A stretch of 64,000 bases of DNA from Providencia rettgeri (GTDB lineage Bacteria > Pseudomonadota > Gammaproteobacteria > Enterobacterales > Enterobacteriaceae): assembly GCF_013702265.1 (NCBI RefSeq), contig NZ_CP059348.1:3906001-3970000 (forward strand), given 5' to 3'. The notes under the pieces were generated by a model, which worked only from the letters and a program-made list of their open reading frames with translations, had not been told where the DNA came from and ran no database searches. Both the position numbers and the translations under genes were made by a program. The first letter of the stretch is position 1. Each line of letters begins with the position of its first letter. Below, in pieces: positions 43,781 to 51,934 of the stretch.

Positions 43781-44418
43781 GGCATCATCTCCTCAAGTGC
43801 AACTTTCGCTCTTTGCAAAAAATCCGCCTTATTTTCATCTTCAGTAAGTGGAGATAGTGGCTTTCCAACCGTTGCTGAACAGATAACCGGAACCACGAGC
43901 TTTGTTCCTTTCGGCAACACGCGATTTAAGTTTTCCAAATACACCGGGACGACTTCAACATTGGGGTATTTTTTCGCTAAATGATAAATTCCGCTTTTGA
44001 AGCTACCCAGTTCCTCGCCATCTCCTCGAGTTCCCTCGGGAAATAAAATTAATGAATGGTTAGCAGCAAGTACCGCTTCTAGCGGCTCAAGGACAGACTC
44101 TTTTGCAGGTTTGTCCCCTTTTCTATCCACCAATACAGCTCGAAACACGTTATTGACGAGATAGCGACGAAATGGCGTGCCATCCCAATAATCTTTCGCG
44201 GCAACAGGGTGAACAAAATGGCGCATTAAAGGTGGCAACCCTGACCAAATAACTAACCCGTCGAGGTGGCTTGAGTGGTTGGCATAGTAGATGCGGGGGG
44301 TAATGGCCGGTTGGCATCCAACCCAACGTGTACGGACTCCCGTTAATAAGCGGCAAGTACCGGACAACAGCATTCCCATTCCTTTCGCCAGTAGAGAAAC
44401 TCGCTGTGTTTTTTCCAT
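43777..44418 (-). CDS. PlsC-like 1-acylglycerol-3-phosphate acyltransferase
   Basis: 213 residues from ATG 44418, which has AAGGA upstream; a longer frame to 44457 adds 13 residues. The HX4D catalytic motif is NHSSHLD and the lysophosphatidate-binding motif is FPEGTRG. Such enzymes acylate lysophosphatidic acid to phosphatidic acid, the substrate of the coupled ynbB product. It is not the main plsC, which normally lies next to parC, so this is probably a second, specialised acyltransferase. Substrate preference cannot be read from sequence. Confidence 0.85.
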   Translation of the reverse strand: MEKTQRVSLLAKGMGMLLSGTCRLLTGVRTRWVGCQPAITPRIYYANHSSHLDGLVIWSGLPPLMRHFVHPVAAKDYWDGTPFRRYLVNNVFRAVLVDRKGDKPAKESVLEPLEAVLAANHSLILFPEGTRGDGEELGSFKSGIYHLAKKYPNVEVVPVYLENLNRVLPKGTKLVVPVICSATVGKPLSPLTEDENKADFLQRAKVALEEMMP

Positions 44419-44605
44419 CTTTTTTCCTTGCTCTCTTATCGAGCACAAATAAAACAATGATAAAAAAAATTCTTAATCGTATTTGCTTAATAAGATATGC
44501 AGCGTCGAACAAGAGCACAACAGGATAAGTTCTGATTTGTGACTTTATTTTCACCACCAGAATTAAGATAAAATGCAAACTATATGAAAAACTCAGATGT
44601 TAGAT

Positions 44606-44633
44606 AAAAAATAGGGAAGCCTTAGCTTCCCCA
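44606..44633 (-). terminator. Terminator after loiP
   Basis: GGGAAGC / GCTTCCC stem on the minus strand followed by TATTTTTT. Confidence 0.8.
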
Positions 44634-44655
44634 TTAATATCATTCAAGATAAAAA

Positions 44656-45411
44656 TTATTTTTTATCTGCCGCGATACGGTCACGGATATGTTGTGCACG
44701 CTCATCTGACGGTGGGTGAGAATCAAACATGCTGGTTTCTTTGCTACCCAGTTTTGCTAATTTGTCAAAACCAGTCACTAAACCTTTAGTATCCACACCA
44801 CGTTTTTTCAGCAGATCATAAGAGAAATCATCCGCTTGGCTTTCTTGGTGTTGAGAGAACTGAGAGTTAACCAGTTTTTGACCCAGCTCACCTAACTGTG
44901 AAGAGCTTAATTGAGTCGCAACATCGTTACCTGATGCTGCTGCCGCAGTACGTGCTGCAACTGCCGCATAAGCAACTTGCATTGCTTTACGGGTATGACC
45001 TAAAGCAACGTGACCCATTTCGTGACCCAGAACGCCTTCAACTTCGTTGTCGTTCATGATGTCCATCAGACCGCTGTATACACGTACACAGCCATTTGCC
45101 ATTGCCCATGCGTTCACATCTTTGGTCATGTAAACTTTATAGTTAACCGGAGTACCGTCAACTTCGTTACCCAGCGCTTTAGCAATTTTGTTTAAGCGTT
45201 GAGTGTATTTGCTTGAAGCTGGAGCAATTTTGTTTTCTGCGTCCATCTCTTTACATGCGTCATCGCTGAATTTTTTAACATCTGCATCAGATAATGTCGC
45301 AGCTTGGAATAATTGCATTCCAGAGTTGGTCATCAGCCCAGTGTCCATACTCTTACAGCCAGTCATAATGACCGCAGAAACTGCGACCGCAACAAGCGCC
45401 TTCATTTTCAT
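44656..45411 (-). CDS. loiP: M48-family metalloprotease lipoprotein LoiP
   Basis: An outer-membrane lipoprotein protease related to YggG/LoiP of E. coli, involved in envelope protein quality control. 251 residues with a lipobox ending MTGC (C19 is the lipidated residue), zinc motif HEMGH in GVLGHEMGHVALGH, and the downstream zinc ligand glutamate in QHQESQADDFSYD. The sequence aligns with E. coli LoiP throughout. It is a single-gene unit near the Cpx genes. Confidence 0.92.
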   Translation of the reverse strand: MKMKALVAVAVSAVIMTGCKSMDTGLMTNSGMQLFQAATLSDADVKKFSDDACKEMDAENKIAPASSKYTQRLNKIAKALGNEVDGTPVNYKVYMTKDVNAWAMANGCVRVYSGLMDIMNDNEVEGVLGHEMGHVALGHTRKAMQVAYAAVAARTAAAASGNDVATQLSSSQLGELGQKLVNSQFSQHQESQADDFSYDLLKKRGVDTKGLVTGFDKLAKLGSKETSMFDSHPPSDERAQHIRDRIAADKK

Positions 45412-45663
45412 CTTCTTTTTTCCTTGCTACAAAAATTATATTACTGTTTTTAATAAACCATTCTCGTTCTAATAACGATTCGGAGATACAGCCTAAAGAT
45501 TCTGTTTAAAATCACAATAAGAATAAAGCCATTAAATAAGCAATCTATGAATTTGATAACAATTTTATCCAAAGAGTGAAATTATCAGAATTATCCGCTA
45601 ACTAAATAGTCGCGATTTGACTGAGTTAAATCACTCCAAAATGACTTAAATGGCTTTGTAGCG

Positions 45664-46245
45664 TTATCTTTCAAATAACTCAATCACACAAAAGTCCCCA
45701 TGATGCTCAGGAGAAGCAATATATTGCGTAGGGGAACCTGTTTTTTCGACCAATAGGGTTTCAAAATCATTTAAGACTGAGAGCTGCCCATCTACTTGCA
45801 ACTCTAGCTTGCCCTGTAAGTTAAAAATCAGCACACAATTTCCATTACTGATCCACGAGTTTGCCGACTCACAAGATACCCACTGCAGCCGAGCTGAATA
45901 CTTTTCAGGGTTGTAAATCAAATTAAAATCGCGGATGGCTTCATTGATTAATTCGGCATACACATCACTTTCACCATTAAAGGCGTGAAATTGCTTTTGT
46001 AATAAAGAAACAGGCGGGTTTTTATCTATCTGCAGCACAATCCCGGTGCCTTCCAGCACGCCAATGATGCGTTGTTTATTTGGGAAAAAAGAGAATGAGC
46101 CCGCGGATTTTACGTCTGCAATCGACACTCGCCAGTCAAAATTTTCGAGTCCTTCCCCGTGGCTTCTCGCCAGTTCTAACGTAAATCCTTGCCCATTTTT
46201 CCAAGGCATTTTTTTATAATCTTGAGCAGTCAGTTTCTGGATCAT
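45664..46245 (-). CDS. HutD/Ves family cupin-like protein
   Basis: 193 residues of the HutD/Ves family, a double cupin-like fold. Recognisable features are the N-terminal WKNGQGFTLELA, FDWRVSIADVKSAGSFSFFP and RIIGVLEGTGI. HutD members sit near histidine-use genes and Ves of E. coli is stress-linked, but neither context is present here, so the role is unknown. Confidence 0.8.
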   Translation of the reverse strand: MIQKLTAQDYKKMPWKNGQGFTLELARSHGEGLENFDWRVSIADVKSAGSFSFFPNKQRIIGVLEGTGIVLQIDKNPPVSLLQKQFHAFNGESDVYAELINEAIRDFNLIYNPEKYSARLQWVSCESANSWISNGNCVLIFNLQGKLELQVDGQLSVLNDFETLLVEKTGSPTQYIASPEHHGDFCVIELFER

Positions 46246-46398
46246 GGCGCAATATGACCTCTTTGGATGTGTGAAAATCTATTTTGCAAGTGTTCAGAAT
46301 AATCGGTGGAAATAAAGATAGTACGTGGAAAGTGAATGTATAGACAACATATCAGTAATAAAAATATTACTGATAGTAATAGAAGAGTACAAAGAGGG

Positions 46399-46686
46399 TT
46401 ATCTTGCGCTCTTAAATTGCAGCTTTAGTCCTAGTGAATGAACTATCTTCAAGATAGTGGTAAATGCAGGGTTACCTTCACCAGATAGCGCCTTATATAG
46501 CCCTTCTCGACTCATTCCTACTTCCTTTGCCAATTGGGTCATATTTCTCGCTCTAGCAATATCGCCTAACGCAGCAAGAATGAGTGCCGTATCGCCTTCT
46601 TCTAGTATTTCATTAAGATACAGCTGAATTTCTTCTTCGTTCGTTAAATGCTCAGCAATGTCATACTCTTTTATTTTAATATTCAT
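46399..46686 (-). CDS. Antitoxin-like helix-turn-helix protein, no toxin partner
   Basis: 95 residues resembling the HigA2-type addiction-module antidote family: an N-terminal segment (YDIAEHLTNEEEIQLYLNEIL), then a Cro/C1-type HTH at about 45-90 (ARARNMTQLAKEVGMSREGL). Such genes normally follow a RelE/HigB toxin. No toxin ORF is found on either side. A GTCAACTGTAGTTAAC inverted repeat and a TTGACA-like -35 lie just upstream. Confidence 0.75.
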   Translation of the reverse strand: MNIKIKEYDIAEHLTNEEEIQLYLNEILEEGDTALILAALGDIARARNMTQLAKEVGMSREGLYKALSGEGNPAFTTILKIVHSLGLKLQFKSAR

Positions 46687-46737
46687 AGATCACCTTCAAT
46701 TTCACGAAAAACTAACTAATGCTATCACACTTAGGAT

Positions 46738-46753
46738 GTCAACTGTAGTTAAC
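46738..46753 (-). promoter_or_regulatory. Candidate autoregulatory operator of the antitoxin-like gene
   Basis: Inverted repeat GTCAACT / AGTTAAC (6 of 7 pairs) overlapping a minus-strand TTGACA (46737-46742), about 50 bp upstream of the gene. Confidence 0.4.
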
Positions 46754-46770
46754 ACCAATGCGCTTAGCAT

Positions 46771-46832
46771 AAAAAAAAGCCCCTTAAAAAGGGGCTATAA
46801 AAGACAGGGATGGTGTCTATGGCAAGGAAAAA
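46771..46832 (-). ncRNA. cpxQ: CpxQ small RNA (from the cpxP 3' UTR)
   Basis: The minus strand reads TTTTTCCTTGCCATAGACAC, then CATCCCTGTCTT, and ends in an AGCCCC / GGGGCT hairpin with a run of eight Ts. The first 30 or so bases match, from memory, the E. coli/Salmonella CpxQ body that is cut from the cpxP 3' UTR and acts with Hfq on envelope-protein mRNAs. The terminator sequence differs from that of E. coli. It lies downstream of cpxP in the right orientation. Confidence 0.85.
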
Positions 46833-46860
46833 CTTCAGTTATTGCTACTTCACTACTTAC

Positions 46861-46921
46861 TTCGAAACTCAACGATACAGCTTAGAAACTCAACTACAGG
46901 CTTTAAAAACTCAACTACACT
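46861..46921 (-). repeat. Three tandem ~20-bp repeats in the cpxP 3' UTR
   Basis: Three imperfect copies (46861-46881, 46882-46901, 46902-46921) share AAACTCAAC; on the cpxP transcript this is a thrice-repeated GTTGAGTTT. They lie between the cpxP stop and CpxQ. Confidence 0.7.
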
Positions 46922-46936
46922 CACTACTAGGAATCT

Positions 46937-47497
46937 CTACTGCATAACTTGATATTCAACGAACTTATGCTGATTAATTTGCTCAAGCTGCGCCTTCTGT
47001 TCTGGCGTCAGTAACTGGTAAAGTTCGTGATGGATACGAGCCATCTCAACGCGTTCATCCAGTTCTTTTTGCAATTGTTTCTCAAGTTGCGCTCGGACAG
47101 CTTTATCATCAAAGCGATCCGCTATAATAAGTTTGTGTAATGACTCACGTTCTTGTATTGAGGCAACATTTTCACCATGACGGTGGCGCTGGGTAGCCAT
47201 CAAATCACGAAGCTGTTGGCGCTGTTTCTCACTCAACGTGATACCATTAAACATAAATTCACTGGCACGTTCGTCGCTATTTAATGATTCAGGGATCTGA
47301 AACTGAATAGCAATATGTGTGGTTTGTAGTGGCTGGTCCGGTTGCATTTGAAGCACTAATGATGGTTCATCATTAACACTACTTTCAGATGCTTCACCAA
47401 ACGCAGCGACTGGCCCGAAAACAAATGCAGAAGCTAAAACGTATGCGGCTGTTTTATGTACTGAACTGTGTTTTGTTCTGTGTACTATTCTTTGCAT
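46937..47497 (-). CDS. cpxP: Periplasmic chaperone/adaptor CpxP
   Basis: CpxP inhibits the CpxA sensor and binds misfolded pilin for DegP. The 186 residues have an N-terminal signal region (TAAYVLASAFVFGPVAAFG) and two LTxxQ-type repeats, LSEKQRQQLRD (about residue 92) and LTPEQKAQLEQ near the C-terminus. Divergent from cpxRA with a CpxR box between. The N-terminus has about a dozen basic residues before the hydrophobic part. Its 3' UTR encodes CpxQ. Confidence 0.93.
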   Translation of the reverse strand: MQRIVHRTKHSSVHKTAAYVLASAFVFGPVAAFGEASESSVNDEPSLVLQMQPDQPLQTTHIAIQFQIPESLNSDERASEFMFNGITLSEKQRQQLRDLMATQRHRHGENVASIQERESLHKLIIADRFDDKAVRAQLEKQLQKELDERVEMARIHHELYQLLTPEQKAQLEQINQHKFVEYQVMQ

Positions 47498-47579
47498 TTA
47501 GATACCTTGTCTCCGAACGATGCTCGTGATTCAATGGAGTTAAATATACGCGGTCGGCTGCAAACTAGCGTCAGAGCAT

Positions 47580-47594
47580 GTAAAAGAACGTAAA
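47580..47594. promoter_or_regulatory. CpxR box between cpxP and cpxRA
   Basis: GTAAA-N5-GTAAA, exactly the CpxR consensus, in the same context as the E. coli cpxP-cpxR spacer (followed by GTCATGGA). It can drive cpxP and autoregulate cpxRA. Confidence 0.9.
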
Positions 47595-47648
47595 GTCATG
47601 GAAACGTGAAGATTGTTATCGTATTTTGGCAGTTGGAGGACTTAATTA

Positions 47649-48347
47649 ATGCATAAAATCCTATTAGTTGATGACGACCGTGAACTCACGTCGCTTTTAA
47701 AAGAACTGCTGGAAATGGAAGGTTTCAATGTTGTCATCGCTTATGACGGTGAGCAAGCATTACAGCAAATCGATTCATCCATTGACCTATTATTACTCGA
47801 TGTCATGATGCCGAAGAAAAACGGTATTGAGACATTAAAAGAGCTACGCCAAATTCACCAAACGCCAGTCATTATGTTAACGGCGCGCGGCAGTGAATTA
47901 GATAAAGTACTGGGCTTAGAGCTCGGAGCAGATGACTATTTACCAAAACCATTTAACGATAGGGAGTTAGTAGCGCGAATTCGTGCGTTACTGCGCCGCT
48001 CAAACTGGAGCGAGCAAACTCAAGGGGACAACAGCAACACCCCAACCTTACAAGTGGATAAATTACAGCTCAATCCGGGTCGTCAAGAAGCCAGCTTCGA
48101 TAACGAAATCCTTGATTTAACTGGCACCGAATTTACGTTGCTCTATCTATTAGCTCAGCACTTGGGACAAGTCGTTTCAAGAGAACATTTAAGCCAAGAA
48201 GTTTTGGGTAAGCGCCTCACGCCATTTGACCGTGCGATTGATATGCATATTTCAAACTTGCGCCGCAAACTTCCAGAACGCACCGATGGTCAACCTTGGT
48301 TTAAAACCTTGCGTGGACGCGGTTACTTGATGGTTTCTGCCACATGA
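47649..48347 (+). CDS. cpxR: Response regulator CpxR
   Basis: OmpR-family regulator of the envelope stress response. 232 residues: receiver domain with D51 phospho-acceptor in LLLLDVMMP and K in LPKPF, then a winged-helix DNA-binding domain ending FKTLRGRGYLMV. GGAGG precedes the ATG. It overlaps cpxA by four bases. Confidence 0.98.
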   Translation: MHKILLVDDDRELTSLLKELLEMEGFNVVIAYDGEQALQQIDSSIDLLLLDVMMPKKNGIETLKELRQIHQTPVIMLTARGSELDKVLGLELGADDYLPKPFNDRELVARIRALLRRSNWSEQTQGDNSNTPTLQVDKLQLNPGRQEASFDNEILDLTGTEFTLLYLLAQHLGQVVSREHLSQEVLGKRLTPFDRAIDMHISNLRRKLPERTDGQPWFKTLRGRGYLMVSAT

Positions 48348-49714
48348 TCAACAGCTTAACAGCTCGAATATTTGCGATTTTCTGGTTTACCCTCGCACTA
48401 GTCTTAATGCTAGTGCTGATGGTGCCCAAGCTCGACTCTCGGCAGCTCACCGTCCTCATGGAAAGTGAGCAACGCCAAGGGGAGATGCTTGAGCAACACA
48501 TCGAAGCCGAACTTGCGCAAGCACCGATGAACGACCTACTTTGGTGGCGACGGATTTCCAACGCCATCAAAAAATGGGCGCCCCCAGGGCAACGGCTGAT
48601 TATCGTGACCAGTGAAGGCCGCGTGATTGGTGCGATGCCAAGTGAAATGCAGGTGATCCGCAACTTTATTGGCCAATCCGATAATGCCGACCATCCGAAG
48701 AAGAAAAAGTACGGACGCGCAGAGATTTTGGGTCCATTTTCTATTCGTGACGGTGAAGATCACTACCAACTCTATTTAGTTCGCCCGGCAAGCAGCCCAC
48801 AGTCAGACTTTATTAACCTCTTGTTTGACCGACCGTTTTTACTCTTGATTGCCACCATGTTAATCAGCGCACCCCTGTTATTATGGCTATCATGGAGCTT
48901 GGCCCGCCCTGCCCGTAAATTAAAAATGGCAGCGGACGATGTGGCAAAAGGTAATTTACGCCCACACCCAGAGCTTGAATCTGGTCCCCAAGAATTTTTA
49001 TCAACGGGTAACAGTTTTAACCAGATGATCAGTGCATTAGATGGTATGGTCACCGCCCAGCAGCGATTGATTTCTGATATTTCCCATGAGCTGCGCACCC
49101 CGCTCACGCGATTACAGCTAGCAACGGCATTATTACGCCGCCGTCATGGTGAGAGTAAAGAGTTGGAGCGTATCGAAACAGAAACTCACCGTTTAGATAG
49201 CATGATCAATGACTTGCTGGTTCTCTCTCGCAGTCAACATAAAAATGAAATTCTTCGCGAACACATCAAAGCCGATGAGTTATGGGGAGATATTCTGGAT
49301 GATGCCAGCTTCGAAGCGGAGCAGATGAACAAAACACTGGATGTCACGTCACACCCAGGTTCATGGCCGTTGTATTGCAATCCATCCGCCATTGGCAGCG
49401 CGTTTGAAAACATAGTGCGTAACGCGCTACGTTACTCAAACACCCATATTGCGGTTGATTTCAAAGAAGAAAATAACGGTATTTTGATTACTGTCGACGA
49501 TGATGGCCCGGGTGTTAGCCCTGCTGACCGTGAGCATATCTTCCGACCGTTCTATCGCACCGATGAAGCTCGCGACAGAGAAACCGGTGGTACAGGGCTT
49601 GGCTTAGCGATTGTTGAAACGGCAATTTCCCAACATAAAGGTTGGGTAAAAGCTGACGATAGCCCACTAGGTGGATTACGCCTACAGATTTGGCTGCCAG
49701 AACACGGGCGCTAA
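48344..49714 (+). CDS. cpxA: Sensor histidine kinase CpxA
   Basis: The inner-membrane kinase that phosphorylates CpxR on envelope stress. 456 residues: a membrane helix at about 5-28, periplasmic sensor domain, second helix at about 164-185, HAMP region, H248 in SDISHELRTPLTRL, and the ATPase motifs N (NIVRNALRYS), G1 (DDDGPGV) and G2 (GGTGLGLAI). The start ATG overlaps the cpxR TGA. It is followed by a strong terminator and then the O-antigen region. Confidence 0.98.
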   Translation: MINSLTARIFAIFWFTLALVLMLVLMVPKLDSRQLTVLMESEQRQGEMLEQHIEAELAQAPMNDLLWWRRISNAIKKWAPPGQRLIIVTSEGRVIGAMPSEMQVIRNFIGQSDNADHPKKKKYGRAEILGPFSIRDGEDHYQLYLVRPASSPQSDFINLLFDRPFLLLIATMLISAPLLLWLSWSLARPARKLKMAADDVAKGNLRPHPELESGPQEFLSTGNSFNQMISALDGMVTAQQRLISDISHELRTPLTRLQLATALLRRRHGESKELERIETETHRLDSMINDLLVLSRSQHKNEILREHIKADELWGDILDDASFEAEQMNKTLDVTSHPGSWPLYCNPSAIGSAFENIVRNALRYSNTHIAVDFKEENNGILITVDDDGPGVSPADREHIFRPFYRTDEARDRETGGTGLGLAIVETAISQHKGWVKADDSPLGGLRLQIWLPEHGR

Positions 49715-49726
49715 TCTTGCATGATG

Positions 49727-49763
49727 AAGGTCTTTGGTACCCATGTGCCAAAGACCTTTTTAT
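49727..49763 (+). terminator. Terminator after cpxA
   Basis: Perfect 11-bp stem AAGGTCTTTGG / CCAAAGACCTT followed by TTTTAT. Confidence 0.9.
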
Positions 49764-50365
49764 ATATCAGCCATATATTCCTATTCTATTTCGCCTAATA
49801 TCCACTCCCCTACTCAATCTGACAGATAATTAACTTATTCATATTCACAAACAGTAATGAAATTAGTGTCTCAAACATTTTTCGATATTTGCCCCTACGG
49901 GTTTACCACATATACTTGTAAGTCAGAAATAGCTCAGACAATTCTTATAAATATTATATTTCAGTGATTATATCGTTATTCGAGTAATTATCTTTTTCTA
50001 CACCACAAGTGCGTGTTCTATTTAGATATTAATAACATACATCAAGTTACCGCTGTGATTATCATTATTTTTTATACTATCTAGCCATATGTATGCTTTT
50101 TCTTGACTATCAGGTTGTCCGCTAAGTATAGATACCAGCCAAAGCAATATACCGCCAAATGTGAAATTAATGATTTTTGATAGTGATATATATTAAGAAG
50201 TCACTTAATGGTTTCAAAAAGGTGATCAGATGATTACAGGTAAAGTAGTGATTTTTAGGCGTCTCACACCGATAGTCACCCCGAAACTTTAGTGCTATTA
50301 TTAAGGGCTTTTGATTGATTGTGCTTACGGCACGAGCCAACCGATAAGGGAAGACTATCATAAGC
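49764..50365. other. Non-coding region upstream of the O-antigen cluster
   Basis: About 600 bp, AT-rich, with no gene I can support. It contains one good sigma-70-like promoter (50103-50132). A 64-codon minus-strand frame at 50167-50361 shows no recognisable family. Confidence 0.55.
50103..50132 (+). promoter_or_regulatory. Candidate O-antigen operon promoter
   Basis: TTGACT (50103-50108) and TATAGA (50127-50132) with an 18-bp spacer, about 335 bp before the JUMPStart element. Confidence 0.45.
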
Positions 50366-50423
50366 AGTGTTTATCAATTGAGCATTTCTGCAAAAAATGC
50401 AGTATTTTCAATTAATAAACACT
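50366..50423 (+). other. Large hairpin just upstream of JUMPStart
   Basis: AGTGTTTATCAATTGA (50366-50381) pairs with TCAATTAATAAACACT (50408-50423), 15 of 16 positions. An inner GCATTT / AAATGC stem (50382-50387, 50395-50400) caps it. It ends 14 bp before JUMPStart. Confidence 0.7.
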
Positions 50424-50436
50424 AAATTTTGAAATT

Positions 50437-50476
50437 CAATGGCGCTCTGGGACCCGATAACCCAGTGCGGTAGCTA
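50437..50476 (+). promoter_or_regulatory. JUMPStart element with ops (RfaH recruitment)
   Basis: GGCGCTCTGGGACC at the left and GCGGTAGCTA at the right match the JUMPStart/ops pattern found before long polysaccharide operons. A CTGGG / CCCAG hairpin (50447-50451 and 50461-50465) with an outer CGC / GCG pair forms the ops hairpin. RfaH loading here would let polymerase read through the long, low-GC cluster. Confidence 0.85.
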
Positions 50477-50652
50477 TGGGGTTTTTGTTGATATTTTTGT
50501 TAATTGTAATGACTTTAGAATATATATCTCAATGATAAATTTTCGATTAAATATTTATAGCTAAAGAGTACGATTAATTCATAATAATGTTAATTGAGCG
50601 AAGTTAATTACGTAAAATTGAAGCTCAATAATAAAAGATTGGGGATTTAAAA

Positions 50653-51534
50653 GTGAAGGGCATTATTTTAGCGGGTGGTTCAGGAACGAGATTATATCCA
50701 ATCACCATGGGCGTATCGAAACAATTACTCCCTATTTATGATAAACCAATGATTTATTATCCGCTTTCAGTTTTAATGTTAGCGGGCATTCGTGAAACAC
50801 TCATTATTACAACCCCAGAAGATCTAGAAAGTTTCCAACGTTTATTAGGCGATGGGTCGCAATTCGGCATCTCTCTTCAATACGCAGTACAGCCTAAACC
50901 AGAAGGCTTAGCCCAAGCATTTATTATTGGTGAAGAGTTTATTGGCAATGACAGTGTTTGCTTAGTGCTTGGTGATAATATCTTTTGGGGACAAGGTTTC
51001 TCTCCTAAATTACTCCATGCTGCAAGCACCAAAGATGGCGCAACTGTATTTGGCTACGAAGTGCCTGATCCTGAACGCTTTGGAGTTGTTGAATTCGATG
51101 AAAACTATAATGCGGTTTCAATTGAAGAGAAACCTCTAAAACCAAAATCCAAGTATGCCGTCACTGGCTTATATTTTTATGATAATGATGTCATTAATAT
51201 TGCCAAAAATATCCAGCCCTCAGATCGTGGTGAATTAGAAATCACAACCGTCAACCAAATTTATCTCAAAAACAAAAAACTTAAAGTTGAATTATTAGGT
51301 CGTGGGTTCGCTTGGTTGGACACTGGCACACACGATAGCCTCTTAGATGCGTCTAGCTTTGTAGAAACTATTGAAAAACGCCAAGGTTTTAAAATTGCGT
51401 GTTTAGAGGAAATTGCCTTTAGACAAAAATGGCTAACAGCAGAACAAGTATTAAAAACAGCAAATAAATTCCGTAAAAATAATTATGGGCAGTATTTAAT
51501 TAACCTCATTGAGAAAAGAAATGAAATTAATTAA
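50653..51534 (+). CDS. rmlA: Glucose-1-phosphate thymidylyltransferase
   Basis: Makes dTDP-glucose, the entry to dTDP-6-deoxy sugars. 293 residues from a GTG start, with [11 protein letters not shown] and [16 protein letters not shown] at the N-terminus, LGDNIFWG and the EEKP catalytic segment. First gene of the cluster, with GGGGATT upstream. The paired dehydratase gene rmlB is not in this window. Confidence 0.95.
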   Translation: MKGIILAGGSGTRLYPITMGVSKQLLPIYDKPMIYYPLSVLMLAGIRETLIITTPEDLESFQRLLGDGSQFGISLQYAVQPKPEGLAQAFIIGEEFIGNDSVCLVLGDNIFWGQGFSPKLLHAASTKDGATVFGYEVPDPERFGVVEFDENYNAVSIEEKPLKPKSKYAVTGLYFYDNDVINIAKNIQPSDRGELEITTVNQIYLKNKKLKVELLGRGFAWLDTGTHDSLLDASSFVETIEKRQGFKIACLEEIAFRQKWLTAEQVLKTANKFRKNNYGQYLINLIEKRNEIN

Positions 51535-51913
51535 CACCATTGAATTCAAGAAACTCGGAGATGAGCGAGGTTCATTAATTTCATTGGAGCAACATAAAAA
51601 CATTCCATTTGAAGTAAAAAGAATCTATTACATTTTTGGCACTAAAGAAGGCGTTTCTCGCGGTTTTCATGCACATAAAGAATTAAGACAACTCGCTGTT
51701 TGTGTCAGGGGAAGCTGCCGCTTTATTATGGATGATGGTAAAAATAAGGAAGAATTAGTCCTTGATTGCCCTCATAAAGGCTTACTGATTGAGCCAATGC
51801 AATGGCATGAAATGCATGATTTTTCAGAGGATTGTATCATCGTAGTATTAGCTAGTGACTATTATGATGAGGCTGATTATATACGTAACTATGACCTTTT
51901 CTTAAACTCATAG
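51521..51913 (+). CDS. fdtA: dTDP-4-oxo-6-deoxy-D-glucose 3,4-ketoisomerase
   Basis: A small cupin isomerase (130 residues from ATG 51521) that moves the keto group from C4 to C3. It matches FdtA in [26 protein letters not shown] and in WHEMHDF and [16 protein letters not shown]16 (DERGSL) and H96 (WHEM) are the residues I recall separating FdtA (galacto product) from QdtA (gluco), which has Y and R. It overlaps rmlA by 14 bases. Confidence 0.88.
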   Translation: MKLINTIEFKKLGDERGSLISLEQHKNIPFEVKRIYYIFGTKEGVSRGFHAHKELRQLAVCVRGSCRFIMDDGKNKEELVLDCPHKGLLIEPMQWHEMHDFSEDCIIVVLASDYYDEADYIRNYDLFLNS

Positions 51914-51934
51914 TAAGAATGATTAGGCATTAAT

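Noticed and set aside
50167-50361. 64-codon minus-strand frame upstream of the O-antigen cluster
   Set aside because: It starts mid-region without a ribosome site and resembles nothing I know; it overlaps the probable leader of the plus-strand operon.
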